Part shown: positions 36,544 through 45,941 of the stretch, in pieces
How the letters are laid out: every line of letters begins with the position of its first letter
How positions within the stretch are numbered: position 1 is the stretch's first letter
DNA from: Sphingorhabdus sp.
GTDB taxonomy: Bacteria > Pseudomonadota > Alphaproteobacteria > Sphingomonadales > Sphingomonadaceae
DNA length: 64,000 nt
Assembly: GCF_023910635.1 (NCBI RefSeq)
Contig: NZ_JAAVVZ010000003.1
Location: forward strand, 124,001 to 188,000
Direction: 5' to 3'
Notes under the pieces: model-generated
What the model was told of the DNA's origin: nothing
Databases searched by the model: none
Seen by the model: the letters and a program-made list of their open reading frames with translations, nothing else
Made by a program: the position numbers and the translations under genes

Positions 36544-37476
36544 CTAAAACTTCTCGCCCGTGAGCCGCTGACACAGCATGTCCAACTGGTCCAAGCTGCC
36601 ATATTCAAACGTCACTGCGCCCGCGCCCGTGTCATTCTTTTGTGCGATCCGCACCTTCAGCCCCAAAAGATCGCCAAGATGTGACTCCACGGCACGGATG
36701 TCGGCGTTTTCCGGCACATTTGCCTCAGCCGCGCTGCGACTTTTCGCCTTTGGCGCGCGCTCTTGCTGCACCAGTGCTTCGGTTGCGCGAACCGAAAGGC
36801 CATTTTTAATGACCAGCATGGCAAGCTGGACCGCATTGTCACTGCCTAGCAACGCACGGGCATGGCCCATGCTTAGTCTTTCTTCGATGACGAGGTCACG
36901 AAGCGTATGCGGCAAATCCAGCAAGCGCATCATATTTGCGACATGGCTGCGCGACTTGTGCACCAGCTCCGCCAATTCGGCAGCGCTGTGACCAAAAAGT
37001 TCGGTCAGTTTTTTATAGGCTTCCGCCTCTTCAATAGGATTCAGGTCTTGGCGCTGTATATTTTCAAGCAGCGCGATCTCAACCGTTTCCGTGTCGTCAA
37101 AATTTCGAATGATCGCGGGTAAATCGTGCAATTGGGCGCGCTGGGCCGCACGCCAACGGCGCTCGCCTGCTACAATTTGGTATCCGCCCTGATAGGGCCG
37201 GACGACGATGGGTTGGATAATCCCGTGCCGCGCAATACTTGCCGCCAATTCATCCAGTTTCTCATCGGAAAAATGCCGCCGTGGCTGATTGGGATTGGGA
37301 CGAATGTCGATGACCGACAAGCTTGTCACGCCTTGGCTGCGCGCGTCTCGATCTGCCGAGAAATTCGCAGAGTGGCTGTCGCCCCGCAACGCTTCGCCCA
37401 ACAAGGCATCCAAGCCGCGGCCAAGGCCCATTTTCTTCTTCAAGGGTGACTTTTCGGACGGATTATCATTGCTCAC
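36544..37476 (-). CDS. parB: Chromosome-partitioning protein ParB
   Basis: CTP-dependent clamp that loads at parS and spreads over the origin region. 310 residues: basic N-terminus KKKMGLGRGLDALLG (ParA-interaction), ParB/sulfiredoxin domain with IVVRPYQGGYQIVAGERRWRAAQRA (the GERRxRA CTP motif) and LLENIQRQDLNPIEEAEAY, the helix-turn-helix SRSHVANMMRLLDL, and a C-terminal dimer domain. Start overlaps the parA stop. The two parS sites at 38.9 and 40.8 kb are its targets. Confidence 0.97.
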   Translation of the reverse strand: MSNDNPSEKSPLKKKMGLGRGLDALLGEALRGDSHSANFSADRDARSQGVTSLSVIDIRPNPNQPRRHFSDEKLDELAASIARHGIIQPIVVRPYQGGYQIVAGERRWRAAQRAQLHDLPAIIRNFDDTETVEIALLENIQRQDLNPIEEAEAYKKLTELFGHSAAELAELVHKSRSHVANMMRLLDLPHTLRDLVIEERLSMGHARALLGSDNAVQLAMLVIKNGLSVRATEALVQQERAPKAKSRSAAEANVPENADIRAVESHLGDLLGLKVRIAQKNDTGAGAVTFEYGSLDQLDMLCQRLTGEKF

Positions 37477-38252
37477 GCTGCTAACTCCCGGACCGGCAGG
37501 CGGCCGATCAATTCTCGTGCAAGTTTCATATAGGCTTCGGAACCCGCGCAGCGATGGTCATACACCAACGCAGGAAGCCCATGGCTGGGGGCTTCTGACA
37601 ATCGGACATTGCGCGGAATCACGGTATCAAACACAAGATCGCCCAAGCAACGGCGCACATCATCGGCCACTTGTTCCGTCAACCGGTTTCGCTTGTCATA
37701 CATGGTGAGCGCTACGCCCAAGATAGACAGCGCCGGATTAAATCGACCCTGGATACGCTCCACCGTCTGTAATAATTGGCTTAAGCCTTCAAGCGCGAAA
37801 AATTCACACTGTAGCGGGACGAGAAGCGAATCGACGGCGACCAGCGCATTAACAGTAACCAGCCCAAGCGAAGGGGGGCAGTCGATGAGGCAGATGTCCC
37901 AATGCGCATCGGATTTGTCAAACGCCGCCTTCAGTCGCCCTGTGCGATCTTCATATTCGACAAGCTCGATTTCGGCACCGGACAGATCGACGGTTGCTGG
38001 CACGATATCCAGGTTCGGGATAATCGTGGGAATGGCGGCATCCTTTAAAGATGCATCGCCGAGCAACAAATCATAGCTGCTATGCACCCGTTGCGCCTGC
38101 TGCAGGCCAAGCCCGGTGGAAGCATTTCCTTGCGGATCGAGATCAACCAATACACAGCGCCAACCACTTGCAGCGAATGCAGTGGCAAGATTGATGGCTG
38201 TGGTCGTTTTTCCGACACCGCCTTTCTGATTGGCTATCGCTATCCGGATCAT
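37473..38252 (-). CDS. parA: Chromosome-partitioning ATPase ParA
   Basis: Walker-type ATPase that moves ParB-parS complexes. 259 residues with deviant Walker A KGGVGKTTTAINLA (Lys near residue 10), VLVDLDPQGNAST, DICLIDCPPSLGLVTVNAL and the switch region PLQCEFFALEGLSQLL. Start at 38252 ([12 protein letters not shown]) overlaps the rsmG stop in ATGA; a longer in-frame extension would run inside rsmG and lacks family likeness. Confidence 0.97.
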   Translation of the reverse strand: MIRIAIANQKGGVGKTTTAINLATAFAASGWRCVLVDLDPQGNASTGLGLQQAQRVHSSYDLLLGDASLKDAAIPTIIPNLDIVPATVDLSGAEIELVEYEDRTGRLKAAFDKSDAHWDICLIDCPPSLGLVTVNALVAVDSLLVPLQCEFFALEGLSQLLQTVERIQGRFNPALSILGVALTMYDKRNRLTEQVADDVRRCLGDLVFDTVIPRNVRLSEAPSHGLPALVYDHRCAGSEAYMKLARELIGRLPVRELAA

Positions 38253-38917
38253 TTCTCTTGCCCCTGTGTTTCGAAGATAGCGCGCGCTTTGCGTTTCCCC
38301 GACAATGTGCCGACGAGAATGCCAGCCTCTTGGTCTGTTACACTGTCCATGATGCGGAAATCTCCGCGCCATTGTGCTTGCGCGCCGTCCCACTCCGCTT
38401 GTGCATTACGCCCCTTTGGCAATAGCCACAAAGTGTTATTTGTGGCGAAGCGCGCGGCAAGATCAAACAATTTCGGCAAAGGCGCAAAGGCACGGGCACT
38501 TATGACCGCATAGGGCGCGGTTTCCAGGCGCTCCAATGTCACGCCCGCCACGCGTGCGCGGTGCGTCAGGTCCAACATTTCGACCGCTCTTTGCAGATAA
38601 TCAATTCGGCGTGCACGCGATTCGACTAAGGTCACATTATAATTGGTTAGTAAGGCAATGACCAAGCCCGGGAAGCCGGCACCAGATCCAAGGTCCAGCC
38701 AATTATTCTGTCGCGCCGATGCATCGGTAAACAGCAGCAACTGCGCACTATCGACGATATGGCGCGACCAAATATGGTCTAATGTTGAGGCCGATATCAA
38801 ATTCTGGCTTTCGGCTTCGCGCTTTAGAAATGCTACGAATGTTTCGAGCGCATCCAATGTTTCACGTGAAACATTTAGGTGGGCCTTCAACCAAGCAACG
38901 GCTTCGGTCTGCGTCAT
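38249..38917 (-). CDS. rsmG: 16S rRNA (guanine-N7) methyltransferase RsmG
   Basis: Methylates G527 of 16S rRNA. 222 residues, class I SAM fold: [23 protein letters not shown] and the SAM loop [18 protein letters not shown], then [12 protein letters not shown] and [14 protein letters not shown]. The coding sequence near codons 14-20 (NVSRET) contains a perfect parS site, a well-known coincidence in bacterial gidB genes. Both ends overlap neighbours by ATGA (mnmG and parA). Confidence 0.96.
   Translation of the reverse strand: MTQTEAVAWLKAHLNVSRETLDALETFVAFLKREAESQNLISASTLDHIWSRHIVDSAQLLLFTDASARQNNWLDLGSGAGFPGLVIALLTNYNVTLVESRARRIDYLQRAVEMLDLTHRARVAGVTLERLETAPYAVISARAFAPLPKLFDLAARFATNNTLWLLPKGRNAQAEWDGAQAQWRGDFRIMDSVTDQEAGILVGTLSGKRKARAIFETQGQEK
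38856..38875. promoter_or_regulatory. parS: parS site 1 (inside rsmG)
   Basis: Perfect 20-bp palindrome AATGTTTCACGTGAAACATT; its 16-bp core TGTTTCACGTGAAACA is the bacterial parS consensus bound by ParB. Confidence 0.95.
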
Positions 38918-40785
38918 GCGGCTTGCGCGACAGCAGTTTTGGCGCGCTTGGCGTGCACGAGAATGGCTGCCAGCGCAGCGGGGGTAATGCCCCTGATCCG
39001 TGACGCAGCGGCCAGATTTTCGGGCATCGACGCCTCAAGCCGCTCAACCATTTCATGCGACAGTCCAGATATGGCCCGATAGTTCATCAACGCCGACAGT
39101 TGGATTTGTTCATTGGCAGCCATGTCGTTTATCTCTGCCTCTTGCCTTGCCAAATAGGGCGCATATCGCCCATCTTGTTCCAACTCCATGATCAGGTCCT
39201 GCGGCCAGGGTGCGTCATCCAATTCCAACAACTGGGCAAGCGATAGCTGGGGAAAGCGCAGCCAGTCAAACAACGACATTTTGCCAGCATCCTGCTTCAC
39301 ATCGATACCTTGTTTGATCAGGACATCGGCGCTGACTGTTTCTTGAAGCCTGCTTTGAAGTGCACTCTGCTGCAAAAGCCGGTCCTGAAAAGCGCCCGCA
39401 CGTTCGCTGCCCACAGCGCCCACTGACATGGCCAGCGGCGTCAGCCGTGACGCCGCATTATCGGAGCGCAGGCGCAGGCGATACTCCGCGCGCGCCGTTA
39501 ACATGCGATAGGGTTCAGTCACACCTTGCAGCGTTAGATCGTCGATCATCACCGCGATGTAGCTATTGGTCCGGTCAATGGGCGGCATGGGCTGCGCCAA
39601 AATCTTCGAAGCCGCGCCCATGCCGGCTAATAAGCCTTGGGCTGCTGCTTCCTCATAACCCGTGGTGCCGTTAATCTGTCCCGCGCAATACAGCCCCTCA
39701 AAGCCGCGCACCGCCAGACTGGAATCTAAACAGCGCGGGTCGATATAGTCATACTCAACGGCATAGCCTGGCACGACAATCTCGCATTGTTCAAGACCCG
39801 CCATGGACCGCACCATCGCGGCTTGAATATCCGTTGGAAGCGACGTTGAAATACCGTTGGGATATATCAGATGGCTGTCGATGCCTTCTGGCTCCAGAAA
39901 TACCTGATGCCCTTCGCGATCGCCGAACCGAAAAATCTTGTCTTCAATCGACGGACAATAACGCGGTCCCCTCCCCTCAATATCGCCACCAAAAAGCGGC
40001 GAGCGATGGAGGCCAGCACGGATGATGTCGTGCGTTTGGGCATTGGTGCGTGACATCGCACAGAATAATTGCGGCACAGACCGGCGGGGGCGCATCGATG
40101 ACATTGTCCAATCATCATCATCGGAGGGTTGCATTTCTAAACGCGACCAATCAATCGTGCGCCCGTCAAGCCGGGGCGGCGTACCCGTTTTCAATCGTGC
40201 GATGGGCAAGTCTGCGCCGCGCAATTGCTGCGCCAACAGCATGGCGGATGCTTCGCCCACGCGGCCGCCGTCGAGCCGCTCTTCGCCACGAAAAAGCTTG
40301 CCGCCGAGAAACGTTCCTGTGGCCAAGACCACTGCGGCCGATGTGATGATGGACCCTTCGCCCAGAACCAAGCCTGCAACGCGCGTGGGTGCATTCGGCA
40401 GAAAATGCAGCGCCGCCGCTTCGGCTTCAACAATCTGTACGTTCTCCAAACCCGCAAGCTGCGCTTGAATTGACGCCTTGAACAATTTGCGATCTGCTTG
40501 AATCCGAGGGCCCTGCACTGCCGCCCCTTTTGACGCGTTGAGCATGCGATAATGCACCGCAGCGTCATCGGCGGCGCGTCCAATCAGGCCATCAAACGCG
40601 TCAACCTCACGCACCAAATGCCCCTTGCCCAGGCCACCAATGGCTGGGTTGCAAGACATCGCACCGATCATATGCTTGTCAAAGCTGACCAAAGCGACCC
40701 GCAAACCCATGCGTGCAGCAACCGCCGCCGCCTCTGTCCCCGCGTGGCCACCACCCACAAGTATGATGTCGAAATCGGTCGTCAT
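38914..40785 (-). CDS. mnmG: tRNA uridine-34 modification enzyme MnmG (GidA)
   Basis: FAD enzyme that with MnmE adds the aminomethyl group at wobble uridine 34. 623 residues: FAD loop [53 protein letters not shown] with the catalytic Cys, [42 protein letters not shown] and the helical C-terminus. Sits between parS site 2 and rsmG; the mnmE-mnmG-rsmG-parA-parB order is classical around alphaproteobacterial origins. Confidence 0.98.
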   Translation of the reverse strand: MTTDFDIILVGGGHAGTEAAAVAARMGLRVALVSFDKHMIGAMSCNPAIGGLGKGHLVREVDAFDGLIGRAADDAAVHYRMLNASKGAAVQGPRIQADRKLFKASIQAQLAGLENVQIVEAEAAALHFLPNAPTRVAGLVLGEGSIITSAAVVLATGTFLGGKLFRGEERLDGGRVGEASAMLLAQQLRGADLPIARLKTGTPPRLDGRTIDWSRLEMQPSDDDDWTMSSMRPRRSVPQLFCAMSRTNAQTHDIIRAGLHRSPLFGGDIEGRGPRYCPSIEDKIFRFGDREGHQVFLEPEGIDSHLIYPNGISTSLPTDIQAAMVRSMAGLEQCEIVVPGYAVEYDYIDPRCLDSSLAVRGFEGLYCAGQINGTTGYEEAAAQGLLAGMGAASKILAQPMPPIDRTNSYIAVMIDDLTLQGVTEPYRMLTARAEYRLRLRSDNAASRLTPLAMSVGAVGSERAGAFQDRLLQQSALQSRLQETVSADVLIKQGIDVKQDAGKMSLFDWLRFPQLSLAQLLELDDAPWPQDLIMELEQDGRYAPYLARQEAEINDMAANEQIQLSALMNYRAISGLSHEMVERLEASMPENLAAASRIRGITPAALAAILVHAKRAKTAVAQAA

Positions 40786-40832
40786 GCGTCGCGCATATAC
40801 GAAGAATGTCCGCTGGTCAAAAAAGAGTGACG

Positions 40833-40854
40833 GCCTGTTTCACGTGAAACAGGC
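40833..40854. promoter_or_regulatory. parS: parS site 2 (mnmE-mnmG gap)
   Basis: Perfect 22-bp palindrome GCCTGTTTCACGTGAAACAGGC containing the same 16-bp core as site 1. It ends on the first base of the mnmE stop codon, in a 68-base gap. Confidence 0.95.
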
Positions 40855-42152
40855 TATTTCCCTACGCAGAATTTTCCAAAGATGGTGTCGAGCAAGTCTT
40901 CGGTGTGCGCACGGCCCGTTAGGGCGTCGAGTGCGCGACGCGCTTGCCGCAAGTTTTCCGCGATAATCAACCAGTCTGCGGAATCACTGCATGCCGCGAG
41001 CGCAGTTGCGGCGTCCTCCAAATAGGCCCTTTGCCGCGCGTTGATGGCAAACTGGTCCGGCGGCGGCAGAAGCGTCTTGGCCCTTGCCGCCACTAGGTGG
41101 AGAAGCTCAGCTATGCCAGCACCCGTCTGAGCCGAGACGGTTATGGCGTCGGCAGACTTTTCGGCATTGACTATGATGTCGCATTTGGCGGCTATCTCAA
41201 TAAGATTCGCGTGGGTGGGCCCTGCACCTTCCGCGCCAAGCCATAACAATATGTCCGCTTGCTGCATCGCGGCGTGACTTCGGTCGATGCCGATGCGTTC
41301 TATGACGTCGGCGCTATCGTCGCGAAGGCCTGCTGTATCGGTGAACAACAAAGCCACCCCCTCGACCGCCGCCGGCACTTCAATCATATCGCGCGTGGTT
41401 CCGGCAATATCAGAGACAATGGCTGCTTCCCGCCCGACCAGCGCATTTAACAAAGTCGATTTTCCGCTATTGGGTGGACCGGCCAAGACGACGCGTAACC
41501 CATCCTTTAACTTTTCGGCAGGCGGGCTGGCCAGTAATTGTAACATTTTTTGCCGTAATTCTTCACAAATATTTGTAATTGCTACATTATGTTGCGATTC
41601 TACGTCACCCTCATCCGAAAAATCTAGCTCCGCTTCGGTGCGCGCAGACAGTTGGAGCACGTCTTGCCGATAGTCTTCAATCGCTGTGCTGAATGCCCCG
41701 CCAAACATCTTGGCGGCGGCACGGCGCTGCCATTCGGTCTCTGCCGACAATAGGTCAGCCAAGCCTTCGGCTTCATTCAAATCCATTCGGCCGCTGGCAA
41801 AGGCACGACGGGTGAATTCTCCAGCTTCTGCGCGCCGGGCACCAGGTAAACTGGCAATGGCATTTTCAACGGCGCGCACCACGGCGCGGCCGCCATGGAG
41901 ATGAAGCTCCACCAGATCTTCGCCTGTGGCCGTGTCTGGGCCGGGAAAGACGAGCACGAGCGCTTGATCTAATATTTCCTGCGTTTCTGGCGAATACAGG
42001 CTGCATAAGGACGCCCTTCGCGGTGACGGGACTCGTCCGGATAGGCCGCGCAAAATGTCAAAAGCCGCAGGTCCGCTGATCCGCATGATGGCAATAGCAG
42101 CCGGCGGCGCGCCGCTGGACAGCGCGAAAATCGTGTCAGCGGTTTTCATCAC
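40854..42152 (-). CDS. mnmE: tRNA modification GTPase MnmE (TrmE)
   Basis: Partner of MnmG in wobble uridine modification. 432 residues: N-terminal tetrahydrofolate-binding domain (TIFALSSGAPPAAIAIMRISG), helical domain, and an inserted G domain with GPPNSGKSTLLNALVGRE, switch TTRDMIEVP and DTAGLRDDSADVIE. The C-terminal motif is CVGK (usually CIGK), with the conserved Cys present. Two tandem ATGs open the gene. The NKxD motif looks weak (VNAEKSAD), a feature seen in some family members. Confidence 0.96.
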   Translation of the reverse strand: MMKTADTIFALSSGAPPAAIAIMRISGPAAFDILRGLSGRVPSPRRASLCSLYSPETQEILDQALVLVFPGPDTATGEDLVELHLHGGRAVVRAVENAIASLPGARRAEAGEFTRRAFASGRMDLNEAEGLADLLSAETEWQRRAAAKMFGGAFSTAIEDYRQDVLQLSARTEAELDFSDEGDVESQHNVAITNICEELRQKMLQLLASPPAEKLKDGLRVVLAGPPNSGKSTLLNALVGREAAIVSDIAGTTRDMIEVPAAVEGVALLFTDTAGLRDDSADVIERIGIDRSHAAMQQADILLWLGAEGAGPTHANLIEIAAKCDIIVNAEKSADAITVSAQTGAGIAELLHLVAARAKTLLPPPDQFAINARQRAYLEDAATALAACSDSADWLIIAENLRQARRALDALTGRAHTEDLLDTIFGKFCVGK

Positions 42153-42156
42153 AAAG

Positions 42157-42417
42157 CTATTTTTTGTCGTTCTTGTTCAGGCCAGACATTGCCGCTTTTG
42201 CACCTGTTTCGATCAATTGCTGAAACAATTGCAGACCCATTTGCCCCATGGGCGCGATTTGCTTTCCCAGCTCCTGCAACTGGTCGATGCCGCCAGCTTT
42301 GTTCATAAGGCTGGTGACCTTCTCGACATAAGCCTCATTTGCTTTCGTGACATCGGGAAGTCCAAGAAACGCCCGGGCCTCTTCAGGGGAACAATCGATT
42401 TCAATGTTCATCTTCAT
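42157..42417 (-). CDS. Conserved small protein of unknown function (DUF6489-like)
   Basis: An 86-residue acidic-to-neutral helical protein: MKMNIEIDCSPEEARAFLGL, then PDVTKANEAYVEKVTSLMNK and a Gly/Met/Gln-rich segment before a Lys/Asp/Asn tail. No membrane helix or signal. It precedes mnmE by four bases, an association I recall for alphaproteobacteria, so co-transcription is likely, but I cannot give a function. The family number is from memory and uncertain. Confidence 0.7.
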   Translation of the reverse strand: MKMNIEIDCSPEEARAFLGLPDVTKANEAYVEKVTSLMNKAGGIDQLQELGKQIAPMGQMGLQLFQQLIETGAKAAMSGLNKNDKK

Positions 42418-42507
42418 GGGCCGCGCCCTCCTATTTACCGATAGGCATCACTATAAAGGCTAAGTCGAATCACGCAATTGCGGAGAATTTCCGCTAAGGA
42501 GCATAAA

Positions 42508-43218
42508 ATGGGTGAATATGTGAAGATTGACGCGCTGGGTGAGGATGCCCTGTTTCCCGTCTATGTGGCCGCGCCATCGGGAAGTGCGCGTGCCGCGATT
42601 ATCATCATTCCAGAAATATTCGGCGTGAATGCGGGCATTCGGCAGAAATGCGACCACTTGGCAGCTGCTGGTTATCTCGCGGTCGCACCCGATATCTTCT
42701 GGCGCTTTGCACCGGGGGTGGAATTGAACCCCGACGTCGAGGCCGAACTTCAGCAGGCATTTGGCTATTTCGGTCAATATGATGCCGATGACGGGGTGCG
42801 CGATATTGAGGCCGTGATTCACGCCGTCCGCTCAGGCCTGTCCGGCCAATCACCGATCGAAAAGGTCGGCTGTGTTGGATATTGTTTGGGCGGAAGGCTG
42901 GCGTACATGGCGGCAACGCGTACAGATATTAGCGCGTCGGTCGGCTATTATGGCGTGATGATTGACCAGATGCTGCAGGAAAGCCACGCCATCGCCAATC
43001 CCCTGATGCTGCACATCCCGACCGCTGACCATTTGGTTGGTCCAGAAGCACAGGCCAAAATTCACGCTGGCCTTGGCAATCACCCAAAGGTGACGCTGTA
43101 TGACTATGAAGGTCTTGACCATGGCTTTGCGGCGGAAATGGGCAATCGCAGGAATGTGGAAGGCGCAGAGTTGGCGGACGGACGCACAGCCGCGTTTTTC
43201 GCCGCGCATTTGGGCTGA
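42508..43218 (+). CDS. Dienelactone hydrolase-family protein
   Basis: Alpha/beta hydrolase with a cysteine nucleophile, 236 residues. IIIIPEIFGVNAGIRQKCDHLAAAGYLAVAPDIF is the typical N-terminal part; the nucleophile is Cys in GCVGYCLGGRLAYMAA; the acid and His are in IPTADHLVGPEA and EGLDHGFAAE. Start at 42508 has TAAGGAG upstream; the further in-frame start at 42478 lacks one. Substrate unknown; a true chlorocatechol pathway is not in the window. Ends at a strong stem-loop. Confidence 0.88.
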   Translation: MGEYVKIDALGEDALFPVYVAAPSGSARAAIIIIPEIFGVNAGIRQKCDHLAAAGYLAVAPDIFWRFAPGVELNPDVEAELQQAFGYFGQYDADDGVRDIEAVIHAVRSGLSGQSPIEKVGCVGYCLGGRLAYMAATRTDISASVGYYGVMIDQMLQESHAIANPLMLHIPTADHLVGPEAQAKIHAGLGNHPKVTLYDYEGLDHGFAAEMGNRRNVEGAELADGRTAAFFAAHLG

Positions 43219-43222
43219 AACT

Positions 43223-43251
43223 ATAAGGGCTCCCTGCGAAGGAGCCCTTAT
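43223..43251. terminator. Bidirectional stem-loop terminator
   Basis: Perfect 11-bp stem ATAAGGGCTCC/GGAGCCCTTAT with a seven-base loop, between convergent dienelactone-hydrolase and TerC genes. Only short U-rich parts, so efficiency is uncertain. Confidence 0.65.
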
Positions 43252-43257
43252 GCGTTA

Positions 43258-43983
43258 TTACAAGCCTGCAAAACCCATAGCGTAAGGCTGCACTTCGCTC
43301 CAGCCTTCGACTATCATCTTAACCGCAACATAGACAATTACCACCAAGCCGACCCATGCGATCCAGCGATACCGCTCAATATATTGGGCAATGATATTGG
43401 CGGCGATCCCCATAAGGGCGACCGCGAAAATCAGGCCGACGATGAGGATTCCGGGATGTTCGCGCGCCGCGCCTGCGACCGCCAGAACATTGTCGAGGCT
43501 CATCGATACGTCCGCAACTGCAACGCCCCATGCGGCACCTGCAAAGGTTTTGGTCGACTTCAGACCCGAATGTTCGTCACCCACGATTTCGGGCGAGCCT
43601 GGCGATTCACCGGCATGCCCCCTAACATCGCGATACATGCGCCAGGCGACCCACAGCAGCAACAAGCCGCCTGCGAGCACCAGACCAACGATACCCAGCA
43701 ACCATGTCACCATCAGCGCAAAGATGATGCGCAGCACCAAGGCCGCGAGGACACCGATGAGGATGACTTTCTTACGCTGATCCGCAGGCAGACCCGCCGC
43801 CAAAGCGCCCACAACAATCGCATTGTCGCCCGCAAGCACCAGATCGATCAACAACACCTGCATAAAGGCCGCAAAGGCCGCAGGTTCGGTAATGTTGGAA
43901 AAATCCTTGACGATGGCAGCCCAAATATCAGCGGGCCCACCCAGATTAGTGACGGTCGAGGCGACCATGAGAAAATCAATCAC
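43258..43983 (-). CDS. TerC/YjbE-family integral membrane protein
   Basis: Membrane protein of the TerC family, 241 residues, about seven helices. The family's metal-binding acidic motifs in membrane helices are present: LLIDLVLAGDNAIVVGALA and VAVADVSMSLDNVLAVAGAA, each with a buried Asp-Asn. Relatives are linked to manganese/calcium export or to metallation of secreted enzymes. It follows rho by 23 bases and may be read from the rho transcript; I see no manganese riboswitch. Confidence 0.88.
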   Translation of the reverse strand: MIDFLMVASTVTNLGGPADIWAAIVKDFSNITEPAAFAAFMQVLLIDLVLAGDNAIVVGALAAGLPADQRKKVILIGVLAALVLRIIFALMVTWLLGIVGLVLAGGLLLLWVAWRMYRDVRGHAGESPGSPEIVGDEHSGLKSTKTFAGAAWGVAVADVSMSLDNVLAVAGAAREHPGILIVGLIFAVALMGIAANIIAQYIERYRWIAWVGLVVIVYVAVKMIVEGWSEVQPYAMGFAGL

Positions 43984-44006
43984 AACATAACTCCGAAATA
44001 CCTGGC

Positions 44007-45263
44007 TTACTGGTTCATCGAGTCAAAGAAGTCTTCGTTGGTCTTCGAATCCTTCATCTTGTCGAGCAGGAATTCCATTGCGTCGATCGTGCCCATTTGC
44101 ATGAGGATGCGACGAAGCACCCACATTTTCTTGAGTTTGCTTTCCTCGACCAACAACTCTTCCTTACGCGTACCGGATTTGCCGACATCCAATGCTGGGA
44201 AGATGCGCTTGTCAGCGACCTTACGATCCAGCACGATTTCGGAGTTGCCCGTACCCTTAAACTCTTCAAAAATAACTTCGTCCATGCGGCTACCGGTATC
44301 GATCAAAGCCGTGGCGATGATAGACAAGGACCCACCTTCTTCGATGTTCCGTGCCGCGCCGAAGAAGCGCTTTGGACGTTGCAAGGCGTTGGCGTCGACA
44401 CCGCCGGTAAGCACCTTGCCCGATGACGGAACGACGGTGTTATAGGCGCGGCCAAGGCGGGTGATGGAATCGAGCAAGATGACAACATCATGCTTATGTT
44501 CAACCAAACGCTTTGCCTTTTCGATTACCATTTCAGCAACTTGAACGTGGCGCGTTGCGGGTTCATCAAAGGTGGAAGATACAACCTCCCCCTTTACCGA
44601 CCGCTGCATATCGGTCACTTCCTCGGGCCGTTCGTCGATTAGAAGAACGATCAAGAACACCTCAGGATGGTTTTCTGTAATTGCGCGCGCAATATTTTGC
44701 AGCAGCACAGTTTTACCCGTGCGGGGCGGCGCAACAATCAGTGCGCGCTGGCCCTTGCCCTGCGGGCTGACGATGTCGATGACGCGCGCTGACTTATCCT
44801 TGACCGTCGGGTCAAGCGAATCGAGCGTGAGCTTTGAATCTGGATAAAGCGGCGTAAGATTATCGAAGTTAACGCGATGGCGGACGACATCGGGATCGTC
44901 GAAATTGATCTTCAATACCTTGGTCAGGGCAAAATAACGCTCGCCGTCTTTTGGTGCGCGAATTTCGCCTTCGACGGTGTCACCTGTGCGCAAACCAAAT
45001 TGGCGCACCATGTTAGGCGACACATAAATATCGTCCGGACCTGCCAAATAATTGGCCTCTGGCGAACGCAAGAAACCGAAACTGTCCGGCAAAACCTCAA
45101 TCGTGCCAAGGCCCATGATCTGCTCGCCATCTTCAGCAAGCTCTTTCAGAATCGCAAACATCAAATCCTGCTTACGCAAGGTAGACGCGCCCTCAACACC
45201 CAGCTCTTCAGCCATCGATACAAGGTCAGCGGGGTTTTTGCTTTTCAGCTCTTTCAAATGCAT
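44007..45263 (-). CDS. rho: Transcription termination factor Rho
   Basis: Hexameric RNA helicase that ends transcription. 418 residues: N-terminal [22 protein letters not shown], the cold-shock-like RNA site [23 protein letters not shown], Walker [14 protein letters not shown], Walker [18 protein letters not shown] and the Q/R loops around [10 protein letters not shown]. The start at 45263 is the usual Rho N-terminus; an upstream in-frame start adds eight atypical residues. The 216-base gap to hemJ is long for this region and may hold the autoregulated leader known for rho. Confidence 0.98.
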   Translation of the reverse strand: MHLKELKSKNPADLVSMAEELGVEGASTLRKQDLMFAILKELAEDGEQIMGLGTIEVLPDSFGFLRSPEANYLAGPDDIYVSPNMVRQFGLRTGDTVEGEIRAPKDGERYFALTKVLKINFDDPDVVRHRVNFDNLTPLYPDSKLTLDSLDPTVKDKSARVIDIVSPQGKGQRALIVAPPRTGKTVLLQNIARAITENHPEVFLIVLLIDERPEEVTDMQRSVKGEVVSSTFDEPATRHVQVAEMVIEKAKRLVEHKHDVVILLDSITRLGRAYNTVVPSSGKVLTGGVDANALQRPKRFFGAARNIEEGGSLSIIATALIDTGSRMDEVIFEEFKGTGNSEIVLDRKVADKRIFPALDVGKSGTRKEELLVEESKLKKMWVLRRILMQMGTIDAMEFLLDKMKDSKTNEDFFDSMNQ

Positions 45264-45479
45264 AGATAATTCCGTTGGATGGACCATAAGTCCGCATTGT
45301 GGATGGGCATATCGCCCGATGGTATGACCGGTTTGTAAAAAGCCAACCGGTTAAATAATGAAAAGTTGATGGCGCGTATTGTGAAGGTCGCGCCGCATGC
45401 CCAGGACGGGCTTGAGCTGCTAAATACTCGCGCATGGGCGCAACGTCAACTCTTCTCAAAAAATGCCTGCAAAGAGACG

Positions 45480-45923
45480 TTAAAACGGCTTAGCGACGAC
45501 TAATATCACAATGATCGCGGACGCAATACCGGGGACTTCGTTGAACAACCGTAATTGCTTACCCGTTAGCCGCCGTTCGCCACGCGCCAGTTTCTTGGCG
45601 TAGCCGACGGCCCAGCCATGATAAGCCGACAGCCCCAACACAAACAGCAATTTGGCGTGAAACCAGCCATCGGCCATTGCGCCAATATTCCATGCCAGAA
45701 CGAGCCCCAACACCCAGACCACAATGATGGAAGGATTCAAGATGATTTTGATTAGCTTGGATTCGCGGTCCACCCATTTGGCGGCCTCTTCGGATCCTTC
45801 CGCGCTTTCCTGATGATAGACAAAGAAGCGCGGGATCATGAATAATCCCGCCATCCAGAAAATGACAAAAATAATGTGAGCGGATTTGAGCCAGATATAC
45901 AACACAGATAGAGTTTCCGTCAT
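45480..45923 (-). CDS. hemJ: Protoporphyrinogen oxidase HemJ
   Basis: Membrane enzyme that converts protoporphyrinogen IX to protoporphyrin IX. 147 residues with four helices: LYIWLKSAHIIFVIFWMAGLFMIPRFFVYHQ carries the essential first-helix His and the Arg, later HAKLLFVLGLSAYHGW and a KKLARGERRLTGKQLRLFNEVP loop. Directly follows hemE (18-base gap), so two haem-pathway genes are together beside the origin. Confidence 0.93.
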   Translation of the reverse strand: MTETLSVLYIWLKSAHIIFVIFWMAGLFMIPRFFVYHQESAEGSEEAAKWVDRESKLIKIILNPSIIVVWVLGLVLAWNIGAMADGWFHAKLLFVLGLSAYHGWAVGYAKKLARGERRLTGKQLRLFNEVPGIASAIIVILVVAKPF

Positions 45924-45941
45924 AAAAACGGCCTTTATGGG

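Noticed and set aside
36544-40854. Plasmid or integrated replicon suggested by parAB
   Set aside because: parAB is embedded in the chromosomal rsmG-mnmG-mnmE cluster with matching parS sites; this is the normal chromosomal origin region.
43384-44445. 353-codon open frame antisense to terC and rho
   Set aside because: Crosses two conserved genes on the other strand, has odd composition (many Gln, His, Arg) and no family resemblance.
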